Positions 19,036-28,281 of a stretch of DNA of 64,000 nucleotides are shown here, in pieces (within the stretch, counting starts at the first letter, position 1; each line of letters begins with the position of its first letter). Both the position numbers and the translations under genes were made by a program. Source of the DNA: Epithemia pelagica (lineage: Eukaryota; Bacillariophyta; Bacillariophyceae; Surirellales; Surirellaceae). A model generated the notes under the pieces. It saw only the letters and a list, made by a program, of their open reading frames with translations. It did no database searches and was not told the DNA's origin. The stretch lies in the NCBI GenBank assembly GCA_946965045.2, contig OX337236.1, positions 186,001 through 250,000 of the forward strand, read 5' to 3'.

Positions 19036-21201
19036 TTACATGCGGGGCGACAAGCTGGAGAGATTGTGGTATCCACCGGCGGCGGCCACTTGGTGCTGGG
19101 AGGCCTGAAAGCTGCTGTCCATTTTATCTTGCAAATAGGAGTGACAGGCATCGGCGGCACCCCGTCCTTCGTGAATGGCCCAGACGACCAGGGATTGTCC
19201 CCGGCGACAATCGCCACAGGCAAAGACACCTTCGACATTGGTTCGGTAATCGCCATAGACGGCATGGACATTGTTGCGTTGATCGGTATCGACGCCAATT
19301 TCGGAAATGACATAGGATTCGGGTGAGACAAAGCCCATGGACAAGACGACCAAATCGCAGGGCCATTCTCGATCCGTCCCTTCCACCACCTTGGGTCCCT
19401 GTGCCGTGATTTCGACATCTTGTGTGACCAGGGCCTTGACATTGCCATCGTCGTCACCGATAAATTCCTTGGTCATGACCGAGTAGACACGGGGATCCTT
19501 GCCAAAGACGGCTTGGACTTCGGCGTGGCCATAGTCCACACCAAAGACGCGGGGCCATTGCGGCCAGGGATTGTCGGGCGCACGTTCCATGGGTGGTTGC
19601 GGCATGAGTTCAAAATTGGTGACCGACTTGCATCGATGACGCATACTGGTTCCGAGACAATCCGTTCCGGTATCACCTCCACCAATGACAATGACATCCT
19701 TCCCCTCGGCCGTAATAAAGTGATCCTTTTCCCATTTGGATTCCAATGTCCCTTCCTTGGTCATGAGCAGTCGTTTCTGGTTGGCTGTCAAAAACTCCTA
19801 TATACGTGCGAATGTAGGTATTCGACCATACCAATAGCAAGCACAAGCAAGCAAATAAAGACAGATACAAAGAGGGTGAGGGTCCGTTCTTCCACCAAGG
19901 ATAGTTTCACAACAACAACAACAACATACCATGGCAAAATGAACTCCCTTGAGTTCTCGTCCGGGCACGGGCAAATCTCGTGGTTTGGTCGCTCCCATAC
20001 ACAAGACGAGGGCATCGTTGTTGGCGCGCAATTCATTGACATCGACCGTGACCCCAATATCGGCATTCGTGACAAATTCAATGCCTTCTTCTTGCAACAA
20101 ATCGACGCGACGTTGGACCGTTTCCTTTTCCAATTTCATATTGGGAATGCCGTACATGAGCAATCCGCCAATGCGATCGGCGCGTTCGTACACCGTCACC
20201 TTGTGTCCCATTTGATTGAGTTGATCGGCACAGGCCAATCCGGCGGGACCGGATCCCACCACGGCCACCGTCATGCCGGTACGTTCCTTGGGGATGTGAG
20301 GGGTAATCCATCCATTTTTCCAAGCCTCATCGACAATGGAATATTCAATGTGTTTAATGGCCACGGGCGAATCAATCAAACCAGCGACGCACGAGCCTTC
20401 GCAGGGCGCTGGACACACGCGGCCGGTAAACTCGGGAAAGTTGTTGGTCTTGTGCAACCGGTCAATGGCTTCTTGCCATTGATCGTTGTAGACGAGATTG
20501 TTCCATTCCGGAATGAGATTGTTGACGGGACAGCCCGTGTGCGTTTGACAAAAGGGCGTGCCGCAGTCCATGCACCGAGCTGCCTGGACCTTTTTTTCCA
20601 TGGGAGTGTGCGTATACTCGTGGCCTTCGACGGGATTCAATTCTTCCCAATCCAACACACGCTCCAGTGGCTTTCGGTACGGCTCGGGGTTGCGCTCGTA
20701 ATTCAAAAATCCACGAAGCTTTTCGACCGACGCGTACGAACCATCTCGTCGTTTGACTCTGCACCACAAGCGAGTGGTGGTTGTGATTGTGTTTTTTGTT
20801 GTGGAGAATAAGCAAGAGGACGAACATTTGGATAGTGTTGGAGTGGATATGGGAATGATTTTTGGTTGTAGATTGTATGAGGAATGGCAAAATGAGAGAA
20901 GCACAAGAGCAGGCAAGAGACAAACAAACAAACCATGAGCAAAAGTGCAATACAGAAACACACACTCTTGTTTGTCATCCTCCACAACAGCAGTAGCAAC
21001 ACACACGTACTTTGGTTCATTGTCATGATCGTAAATATCTTCTCTCCACAATTCATGGCGTCCATCGGTGCCAATCGGTCCCTTGCCTGCTTGCGAGGCA
21101 CCCTTGATATGTTTGGTACTGGTACTAAAGACGGCCGTCATGGCTCGTTGTTGGTGGAGCCTTCTCCCAACCGACAATTGCAGCGACGAGGATGACAACA
21201 T
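19036..21201 (-). CDS. gltD: Glutamate synthase (NAD(P)H) small subunit, 3 exons, with organelle presequence (593 aa)
   Basis: Transfers electrons from NAD(P)H to the large GOGAT subunit that makes glutamate from glutamine and 2-oxoglutarate. Exons 21201-21011, 20758-19930 and 19797-19036; introns 20759-21010 (GTACGT...GCAG) and 19798-19929 (GTATGT...ATAG) join as NEPK/VKRRDG and VHFAM/EFLTAN. Cysteine clusters [18 protein letters not shown] and [12 protein letters not shown] bind Fe-[16 protein letters not shown] is the FAD site, [11 protein letters not shown] the NAD(P)H site and [16 protein letters not shown] the C-terminal FAD contact. The first about 40 residues (Arg, Ser, Gln-rich, no acids) suggest a mitochondrial presequence. 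The two separate subunits resemble the bacterial arrangement; whether gltB is adjacent cannot be seen. Confidence 0.93.
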
Positions 21202-22066
21202 GATGATGATGATGATGACAATGAGGATGACACCGAAATGCCAGATTTGACTGGATTGTGGATTGTTCGGGTCGGCACAGCACAACAACAACAACAATGA
21301 ACAACAACTGACGAGAGGGAAAGGAGAGAATGTGGAAGGGAAAATGCACCGCGTCCGCAAACCTCCTTTCTTTGTTCGTCGGTTTTGTGGGGTTTGTGAT
21401 GGGGCCGAAGAAAAGTACGTACGGCGCCGACGAAAAGTACCGTAAATAGCGGAACTTAAGAACCACCAAATGTCAGAAAACCACCAAATGTCCTCATTTC
21501 GGGCAAAATGGTTCTTATCTTCCGCAATATAACAAAAGGGTGACCCCTGAAAATTTTCTTATATCTCCCCTTTATTGTTCTTAAAATTCGGGGGGGAACT
21601 GTTCACATCTCTTTGGAATAGGGGGTGGGGGATGCATGTGCACCTAAAACACTAGGTAGTGGGAAGTGGGGGTGAAGGGACATGTCCGACAAAATGACCA
21701 AAGTGGTTCTTATAAGCGGTGGTTCTTAAGTTCCGCTATTTACGGTAGTCTATAATACTAGAGGATGTACAATGTGACGTCATTTTTAATATGGCCTCTT
21801 GAGGTCCACGTCACATATACTATTGCCTACATGTCCTCGGACATCTGACTGTCCAATCTTGCACTTGCAACCCGGAAGCATCGGCATCACTCACAGATTT
21901 GGAGAAATTCTCGATTTTTGGAACGGATGAATGGTGCTGGATTGCTGCAACTGCAACAGCCCTCTTCGTTTGGTGAGTAGAAGCAATACGAAATTGACAG
22001 ATTCGTGTGAGAGATCGAAGGGCAACAACAACAACAAGTATCATTTGTGGACCAGGAACCATCACC
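21202..22066. promoter_or_regulatory. Divergent intergenic region gltD / COQ2 containing a MITE
   Basis: 865 bp between divergent starts. A 306-bp inverted-repeat element sits in the centre (21440-21745, separate entry). The bases just before the COQ2 start are ACCATGG, a good eukaryotic start context. Confidence 0.5.
21440..21745. mobile_element. MITE with 28-bp perfect terminal inverted repeats and TA target duplication
   Basis: The left end (CCGTAAATAGCGGAACTTAA, continuing to 21467) is the exact reverse complement of the right end 21718-21745. The element is flanked by TA on both sides (21438-21439 and 21746-21747). Near the left end AACCACCAAATGTC occurs twice. No transposase frame fits in 306 bp. 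The TA duplication is the hallmark of the Tc1/mariner superfamily, so this is a non-autonomous member; the ends match no named family I recall. Confidence 0.85.
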
Positions 22067-23722
22067 ATGGCGTCGGTTCCAGCAGCAGCAGCATCTCCCC
22101 TTGTCCGGGCCGCTCGGTCCAAACTTCTATTAGTACAGCAACCACCACAAGGACGAGGCATTACAACCACCACAACAACAACAACTCTTTCCAGTCTCTG
22201 GAACAGAACGACCAGAACAACAAGCACGGCAATGACGATACCACCCTGCACACCAGCAGCAACAACATCAAGAACGACCATTATGGTGCGAGTACAAATG
22301 GTGTGGTCCCACAGCCACACACGACAACCAACAAGGGTTCTTGTACGGCCAATCCACATGACACACACTAATAGCACGAGAACAAGACCATTTTCCACCA
22401 ACCTCACAACAACAACGACAAGAAGAAGAAAAAGACTGCCAACCTCAACAAGCACGACTGTTGGTTGTTCCTTGGTTTCTCGAGAGGCTGCTGGTCTATT
22501 CCGACGGCACTTGCCAACCCTGTACTATGCTGGTGGTTCTTCTTGGTACCGGTTGACCACTTTTTCGTCGTCGTCGTCGACAGGGTCCACCAAGCAATCA
22601 TCCGACGACAACACTCGTACAGTAACTGCATCACCAAGACCACTGCCACAGCTCCAGGACGACAACGACAACCAAAATGACCAGAATACGGATCTTCAAA
22701 AGGATAAGGACGCCGCATCGACCGACTCCAACGACACGGTTCGTGTTTCGTCATTGTCGTCGTCGTCGTCTTTGGATCCTTCCATGGTAACATGGGTGGA
22801 CGAGTATTTGCCGAGTTCCTGGCAACCCTATGCTCGTTTGGCCCGCATGGACAAGCCCATTGGGACCTGGTTGTTGTGGTGGCCCTGTGCCTGGTCGACC
22901 GCGGCCGCGTCTGCGTCTGCGGCCGTCCCCGATGCCTCGATATGGTCCAGTACTAGTACAATCCATGCCCTGTCCTTGCTCACCTTGTTTGGCGTGGGTG
23001 CCTTTGTCATGCGCGGGGCGGGTTGTACCATGAATGACATGTGGGATCGAAGGATTGATGCCGCCGTGGCCCGGACTCGGACCCGACCCTTGGCCAGGGG
23101 ACAATTGTCCATGTCACAAGCCTGGATGTTTTTGGCCAGTCAATTGACGGTCGGCTTGGCCGTCTTGGTCTCGTTACCACATACCGCCTATTGCTTTGTG
23201 TGGGGTGCCGCCTCGTTGCCACTCGTGGCCCTGTATCCCACCATGAAACGCTTTTTCCCCTACCCGCAATTGGTTTTGGGCTTGACCTTTAATTGGGGTG
23301 CCTGGATGGGATGGGCCGCCACCTTTGGCAGTATGGACTACCGTGTCATTGGTCCCCTGTACCTGTCGGGAGTGGCTTGGACCATGATTTACGATACCCT
23401 CTATGCCCATCAAGACAAGGAAGACGATGCCAAATTGCAATTGCATTCGACGGCGCTCACTTTTGGATCGGACGAGGCTACGCAAAAACGAATTTTGCAC
23501 GCCTGTGCCGTCACCACGGCCGGCTTGTGGACGACCGTCGGATCGCAACTGGACTTGTCCTGGGTCTATTATGTGGGCATTGCCTCGGCCTATAGCCATT
23601 TGGTCTGGCAAATTCATACCGCCGACTTGAACCACCCCCACAATTTGGCCACGCGCTTTCGCAGCAACACCACCGTCGGTGCCCTCGTCTTTGCCTCCCT
23701 CGTGGCTGGTCAGTATTTTTGA
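22067..23722 (+). CDS. COQ2: 4-hydroxybenzoate polyprenyltransferase, ubiquinone synthesis (551 aa)
   Basis: Joins the polyprenyl tail to 4-hydroxybenzoate in the inner mitochondrial membrane. ATG 22067 has an ACCATGG context. The first about 220 residues are an unusually long Thr/Arg/Ser-rich presequence without domain. The UbiA core starts at LARMDKPIGTWLLWWPCAWS, with the two Mg-diphosphate motifs: CTMNDMWDRRIDAAV (about residue 322) and DTLYAHQDKEDD (about residue 443). Seven to nine hydrophobic segments follow the expected layout. RTRTRPLARGQLS matches the COQ2 subgroup. It is convergent with the kelch gene. Confidence 0.93.
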   Translation: MASVPAAAASPLVRAARSKLLLVQQPPQGRGITTTTTTTTLSSLWNRTTRTTSTAMTIPPCTPAATTSRTTIMVRVQMVWSHSHTRQPTRVLVRPIHMTHTNSTRTRPFSTNLTTTTTRRRKRLPTSTSTTVGCSLVSREAAGLFRRHLPTLYYAGGSSWYRLTTFSSSSSTGSTKQSSDDNTRTVTASPRPLPQLQDDNDNQNDQNTDLQKDKDAASTDSNDTVRVSSLSSSSSLDPSMVTWVDEYLPSSWQPYARLARMDKPIGTWLLWWPCAWSTAAASASAAVPDASIWSSTSTIHALSLLTLFGVGAFVMRGAGCTMNDMWDRRIDAAVARTRTRPLARGQLSMSQAWMFLASQLTVGLAVLVSLPHTAYCFVWGAASLPLVALYPTMKRFFPYPQLVLGLTFNWGAWMGWAATFGSMDYRVIGPLYLSGVAWTMIYDTLYAHQDKEDDAKLQLHSTALTFGSDEATQKRILHACAVTTAGLWTTVGSQLDLSWVYYVGIASAYSHLVWQIHTADLNHPHNLATRFRSNTTVGALVFASLVAGQYF

Positions 23723-24088
23723 CCACAACACAAAACACTACATTCGAAACCCCGAATCCTTTGAGGATTGGACCGACACGTATGTTTGGCGAAACAGACA
23801 TACACACATATAACACATATGTGTATATAGGTACTAGGATATAGGCATGGACTCTAGCACTCTGTAGATAACAAAGGTAATCCCCGAACATGATTCGAAT
23901 GGATGTCCAGCGTTCTCTCTATATACTCGTTAGCTAATATGGACAAATAGAAAAAAATGTAAACAGGTCGGGCTATTACGATTGACTGGATGAAGCCAAA
24001 ACAGTATCATTGAAAAAGTTGAAACACACTGATATGGTCCGAGAATCAATCGTTCTCTTCATAGTGATGATTCCTTTCGTCGTGTTGG
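23723..24088. other. Intergenic region between convergent genes
   Basis: 366 bp of 3' flank for COQ2 (+) and the kelch gene (-). An AT-rich imperfect palindrome around 23800-23830 (ACACATATGTGT core) could form a hairpin in either transcript. No gene seen. Confidence 0.4.
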
Positions 24089-25297
24089 TCAATTCGGTGC
24101 CCCAATACCGTCCACTGGTTTGACATGTTGCGAGCGTTGGGGTGTGGACCCAAAAGCAACAACCGCTGGAGAATTTCGCAACAAGTAGGAAAACAGTCTC
24201 GACTGGGGGTCCATCCAATCCAGTATTTCCCAGTCATTGCGACTCAGTCCCCCAAAGACCGCAATCCCATCGGAGCAGACTACCATGCCGCAGTCACCTC
24301 GGCCAGAATGAAGGGGTGACAGAGTCCAAATGTGACGCGATTGGGTATCCAAAACGTCAACTGTTTGAGACATACCATGACCTCCAGCGACAACCAGATA
24401 ACTTCCGCATTGGACGACACCGTGACCACAGCGAGGAGACTTGAGGATCAAGTCCTTGAGCAGAGTCCAGGACAATCCAGCTAGATAGGCTTTTGTCTCT
24501 GTGACTCCCGTGATACCCTGGGTGCCTTTCTCGTCTAGGTCCAAATACTCGACAGAATCAAGTCCCTTCGTTCCATCATGTCCACCAACAACGTAGACAC
24601 GTGAACCAATGGTTGCCATGGCACAACCCCAACGGTGAACATTCAGAGAAGGTCCCGGACAAACTCTGTGACAGTGCTTGGATACCAGGTCAATCACATC
24701 GACCGAGGACTGCGCTCGTAGATTCACTCAACCCACAACGACAATAAAACGATTGTGAACAATGGCTGCTGCACATTTCCATCGTACCGTAGACAGCCGA
24801 CACTTTTTCAAGAGTTTCCATCCATTTTTATTTTTGTCCCTGCTCTTCTTGTTGGTTCCCAGTAAATCAGTAATCCCGATTCGTTCAATGCTATCCTTGT
24901 TGTATCCTCCCAGGACATAGACGCTGCCCTGGCCCACCACGGCAGCGTGTCCATGTCGTGCTTTGTTCAAGGGAGGGCCTTCGATCCAGCTGTTTGCGTT
25001 TTGGTGGTGTCCAACATGCAGGAGTACTACTAAATTAGTGGGGGCTACGGGGCGTGGCCGGTAGAACTTTTTCCCTCCCAGGACTGCCACGAACTCAGTT
25101 CGGTTACTGCTTGTTGGGGCAATATCCTCCGGCTTCGCAACGACTGCCGCAAATTCCCATCGAGGTCCACCCAACAGCGGCGGCCAATGGTTCACACTCC
25201 AAGACGGACAGTGACCCTCACGACTGGTTTTCTTCTGGTCGTCGTCGGAGACAACCGACAGTGAATGGTGGGTTTGTTCTTGCGTCGTTCTTGTCAT
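24089..25297 (-). pseudogene. Kelch-repeat protein with an internal TGA stop (24730-24728)
   Basis: Read from ATG 25297-25295 through one in-frame TGA, the frame is about 401 residues of beta-propeller repeats. Kelch signatures: HGHAAVVGQGSVYVLGGYN, WKCAAAIVHNRFIVVVG, then after the stop WGCAMATIGSRVYVVGGHDG, CGHGVVQCGSYLVVAGGHG and CGMVVCSDGIAVFGGLS. The stop lies exactly where the double-Gly of a kelch blade is expected: GGT TGA where GGT GGA would give Gly-Gly, so one G-to-T change explains it. It could be a nonsense allele, a sequencing error or a decaying gene. Without the stop this would be an ordinary protein-interaction scaffold. Confidence 0.7.
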
Positions 25298-26088
25298 GGT
25301 CACAAAACAACGTTAGATATCTACTCGAGTAACCTGCGAAATAATGGTTCTGCGGCTATGATGGAGCACGCCTCGCTTCGAAGGGCGATCGAAACACCTC
25401 TCTTCTTGCTGGATCCGATCCAAATACATCATACGGTACCAAACGAATGAGAGATTCCTCACGGTGACATTGTGGTCGCGGATTTTGAGTCACGAACGTT
25501 CCCCTCAAAAAGAAAAATGTCCTGTTTGGATCACTATCATGAGCGACACACACTGGAGGTGTCTGGGGTCTGGGGAGATAGAAACGAGTATCGAAAATCA
25601 TCGCACTCCATGCAGGTTCGGTCGTCGTTGGGAGCCTAGAGCGTTCTCGTTCTGGTTCGTTTGGTCGGGACGGGACCACAGAAAGCCATCCCAATGAGAG
25701 ACACACACTGGAGGTGTCTGGGTGGTATATCGAGAAAGAACCGAGTATCGAAAATCATCGCACTCCATCCAGGTTCGGTAGCATATACTGTAGTGTTCTG
25801 GTTTTCTTTGGGTCGGGATGGGACCACACAGAAAACCATCCCACTGTACCATCCCACACTGAATGAGATGGACGGACGAGAGAGAGAGAAAAAAATAAAT
25901 GTGACGTTTTCTCTCTCTCGTTTGCGTATCATATATGCGGCCCGGCATGGAGAAGGAAAGTAGATCGTGTCGTTCGTTTACCGGCATTGAGTTGGTGGTG
26001 GTGGCAGTAGTCGTAGTATTTTTGTATTAGTTGGACAGTTGTGTTCTCATGTGGTTTGCTCCGAACCGTATGTAAGGCTAGATTTTTG
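25298..26088. other. Intergenic region with a two-copy 155-bp tandem repeat
   Basis: 791 bp between the kelch start and the end of the alpha/beta hydrolase gene, both on the minus strand. No gene recognised; see the repeat entry for 25535-25850. Confidence 0.5.
25535..25850. repeat. Tandem duplication, 155-bp period, 2 copies
   Basis: ACACACTGGAGGTGTCTGGG starts at 25548 and again at 25703, and TATCGAAAATCATCGCACTC, TGGTTTTCTTTGG-type and GGACCACA...CCATCCCA blocks recur in the same order. Copies differ by scattered substitutions and small gaps, so the duplication is not recent. Confidence 0.85.
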
Positions 26089-27747
26089 TTAGAGTTTGCT
26101 TTGCACCAGCAATTTGGTCCGGTTCGAGGATGACGATGACGGTTGTTGCTTGGGTTCTTGTTGTTGTTGGTGGCGGTGTCGTTCTTGTTCTTGTTCTTTT
26201 TCGTGTTGCACGCGTTGAATCCAGGCCAGGGTTTCGTCCAAGACGCGGCCGCCCAACATGAGATGCATGACGGTATCTTGATGGGCAATCGAATCAGCCA
26301 CATAGACTTGATCCAGTTTGGTAATGCCACACGAGTGCAACACATGCGCCGCTTCACTGGTGGAGGTAAAGGGAACGGTCTCATCGTCGACACTGTGCAG
26401 CAACAAGAGCGGTGGCAACAGTTGCTGCAGCATGCAAGGATTGGCGAGGCTCTTGTTTGTCGTGGTTGCCGTGGCCAAGGCGGCTTGCAGTTTGCGGGCG
26501 GGGGACCAGTGTCGAAAGGCGGTGCGTGTCGATCCACACGTGGGTTTCATGGGAGAAATTTCTTCCACACCCCGGGCCGCTTCGTAATCAAAATGATGAC
26601 AAATGTCGTAGGGACCGGACAAGCCGACAAAGGAATCCAAGGCATTCCACCATGACAAGGACGACAAGGACGACGAATCTGCGGCCGTGTGGTTCCAGGA
26701 CGACGACGACGACGACTCTGGGGACAAGTGTGTGTCAATGACATGATTCACAAGGAGCAACAAGCCAATGTGGGCGCCCGACGAATGTCCCATGAGTGTC
26801 ATGGGTATTGGTTTGTTGTTGTCCACGCCCATAAAGTGTTGCTGCAAATAGGCACAGGCTGCCGCGACATCGTCCACTTGTTCTTGGACGTGACCGTCGG
26901 GGTAGGTTCGATATCCCACAATCGCCACGGCCCAGTTCTGGGCCAAAAATTGCTCATGCGCCACCAACCGATACATCCAGGGCATGCCACTCCCCCAGGC
27001 ACCACCATGGACAAAGACGAGAATGCGGCGCGGTGACCTGGACTTGTCACTCGATGACGTCGATGGCAGAATCAAGTGCAGGTATTGTCGGGCATGGGTG
27101 CCATAGCGCAAGTGATGGAGACGATTGGAATGTTGGATAAAGGTGAGAGCGGCCCGCGGTGCCGCCAAGGGAACCAGCGGGGCCGTCGTGGTGACCAAGA
27201 CATCACAAACGGTTCGAAACCATCCCGAATCGCGAAAGGACCGTTGCCACGACAGGGGCAACCAGACACCCAACCATCGTGTCACTTGATCGCCTCGGTC
27301 CGGTACCACGGTCAAGTGCGGATGACGCCAACTTTGACTGCTGCGCGCCGCAGAATGAGATTGGAGCAATCGTTGCAACAAGCGTTGTCGCAAGGTATCG
27401 TGCGGTACTCGACTGCGAGCTTCAATGTGGGGAGACGTTGGTTGTGGTTCGTCGTTGTTGGTTTGTGGACCGTCCTGGTCTGGAACGCGTTCTTCCGTGA
27501 CATGATAATGACGAGCCCATTTCAACGGAGATAACCACTGCCGAATGCGACCCTGGTGGTGCTTCTTGTTCGTGTGGTTGTTCTTGATGTTCTTGTGGTG
27601 ACGGTTGTGACCCGTCAAGAGAATGTCACGATGCCAACTGCCATAGGGTGGTGCTCGAGGTGGCGACAAGGCCAAGGCCAAGGATTTCGGAGTCAACAAG
27701 GCATTTGGGTCGGTGTTGTTTGTACTACGACTACTCTCACTCATCAT
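26089..27747 (-). CDS. Alpha/beta hydrolase, isoprenylcysteine-methylesterase / carboxylesterase-like (552 aa)
   Basis: Start at the first of two tandem ATGs (27747). The first about 230 residues are basic and disordered, with a possible membrane-near segment (WFRTVCDVLVTTTAPLVPLA). The hydrolase fold starts at RRILVFVHGGAWGSG (oxyanion-hole HGGAW), then VGYRTYPDG and the nucleophile elbow MGHSSGAHIGLLLLV (Ser of GHSSG). Acid and base candidates are HSVDDETVPF (Asp) and DSIAHQDTVMHLML (His). VGLSGPYDICHHFDYEAARG is typical of the ICME/arylformamidase-like group. Plant ICME removes methyl esters from prenylated proteins; the substrate here is not established. The C-terminus ends in a Glu/Gln/His-rich tail. 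Confidence 0.75.
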   Translation of the reverse strand: MMSESSRSTNNTDPNALLTPKSLALALSPPRAPPYGSWHRDILLTGHNRHHKNIKNNHTNKKHHQGRIRQWLSPLKWARHYHVTEERVPDQDGPQTNNDEPQPTSPHIEARSRVPHDTLRQRLLQRLLQSHSAARSSQSWRHPHLTVVPDRGDQVTRWLGVWLPLSWQRSFRDSGWFRTVCDVLVTTTAPLVPLAAPRAALTFIQHSNRLHHLRYGTHARQYLHLILPSTSSSDKSRSPRRILVFVHGGAWGSGMPWMYRLVAHEQFLAQNWAVAIVGYRTYPDGHVQEQVDDVAAACAYLQQHFMGVDNNKPIPMTLMGHSSGAHIGLLLLVNHVIDTHLSPESSSSSSWNHTAADSSSLSSLSWWNALDSFVGLSGPYDICHHFDYEAARGVEEISPMKPTCGSTRTAFRHWSPARKLQAALATATTTNKSLANPCMLQQLLPPLLLLHSVDDETVPFTSTSEAAHVLHSCGITKLDQVYVADSIAHQDTVMHLMLGGRVLDETLAWIQRVQHEKEQEQERHRHQQQQEPKQQPSSSSSNRTKLLVQSKL

Positions 27748-27908
27748 TGAGGGATAGAATAGATACGGTTCGATACTCTCGTAGTGTCTGGTTCGTTGAA
27801 TCGAATTTATCGAATCTACAACGACCCTTCCACAGAGGAAGAACAAGAGACAGACGATAGTATCGGCTCTACAAGAATCTTGTCGCTTGTATGTTCTCGC
27901 CGCAGGAA

Positions 27909-27966
<58 letters not shown>

Positions 27967-28281
27967 TCAATGGATTGCAAGGAGCCAAGAAAGGCATCCG
28001 AACATATGTGATGTCATGGTCGACTTTTTTCTCCTGCGTCGTATACTCTCCAGAGCTTTGCATCTGTATTTCACTATGAGTATCATAAAGCAATGAATTA
28101 TACACCCGATCAGGCTTATGGAATCCGAGAATGAGGGGCATACGAAAAGATCAAGTGGAAGGGCCCCCAGAATTTAGGGTCGGCATCAGATGGTATCTTT
28201 TATTTCTTGTTTTGCCGTTTCGATAGATTCGATCCATCTCAAAGAAAGATCTTGTAATACATCCTATGCTACTATACAATA
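27748..28281. promoter_or_regulatory. Divergent promoter region with CT microsatellite
   Basis: 534 bp between the divergent alpha/beta hydrolase (-) and cupin (+) genes. It contains an interrupted (CT)n tract at about 27908-27966 with periodic TTT interruptions. No gene seen. Confidence 0.5.
27908..27966. repeat. Interrupted (CT)n microsatellite
   Basis: About 59 bp of CT dinucleotides broken by CTTTCT at two places. It lies in the shared upstream region of two divergent genes, where pyrimidine tracts may affect nucleosome placement. Confidence 0.95.

Noticed and set aside
19420-20811. 463-codon plus-strand frame
   Set aside because: It is antisense to gltD, whose minus-strand frame has all Fe-S, FAD and NAD(P)H motifs.
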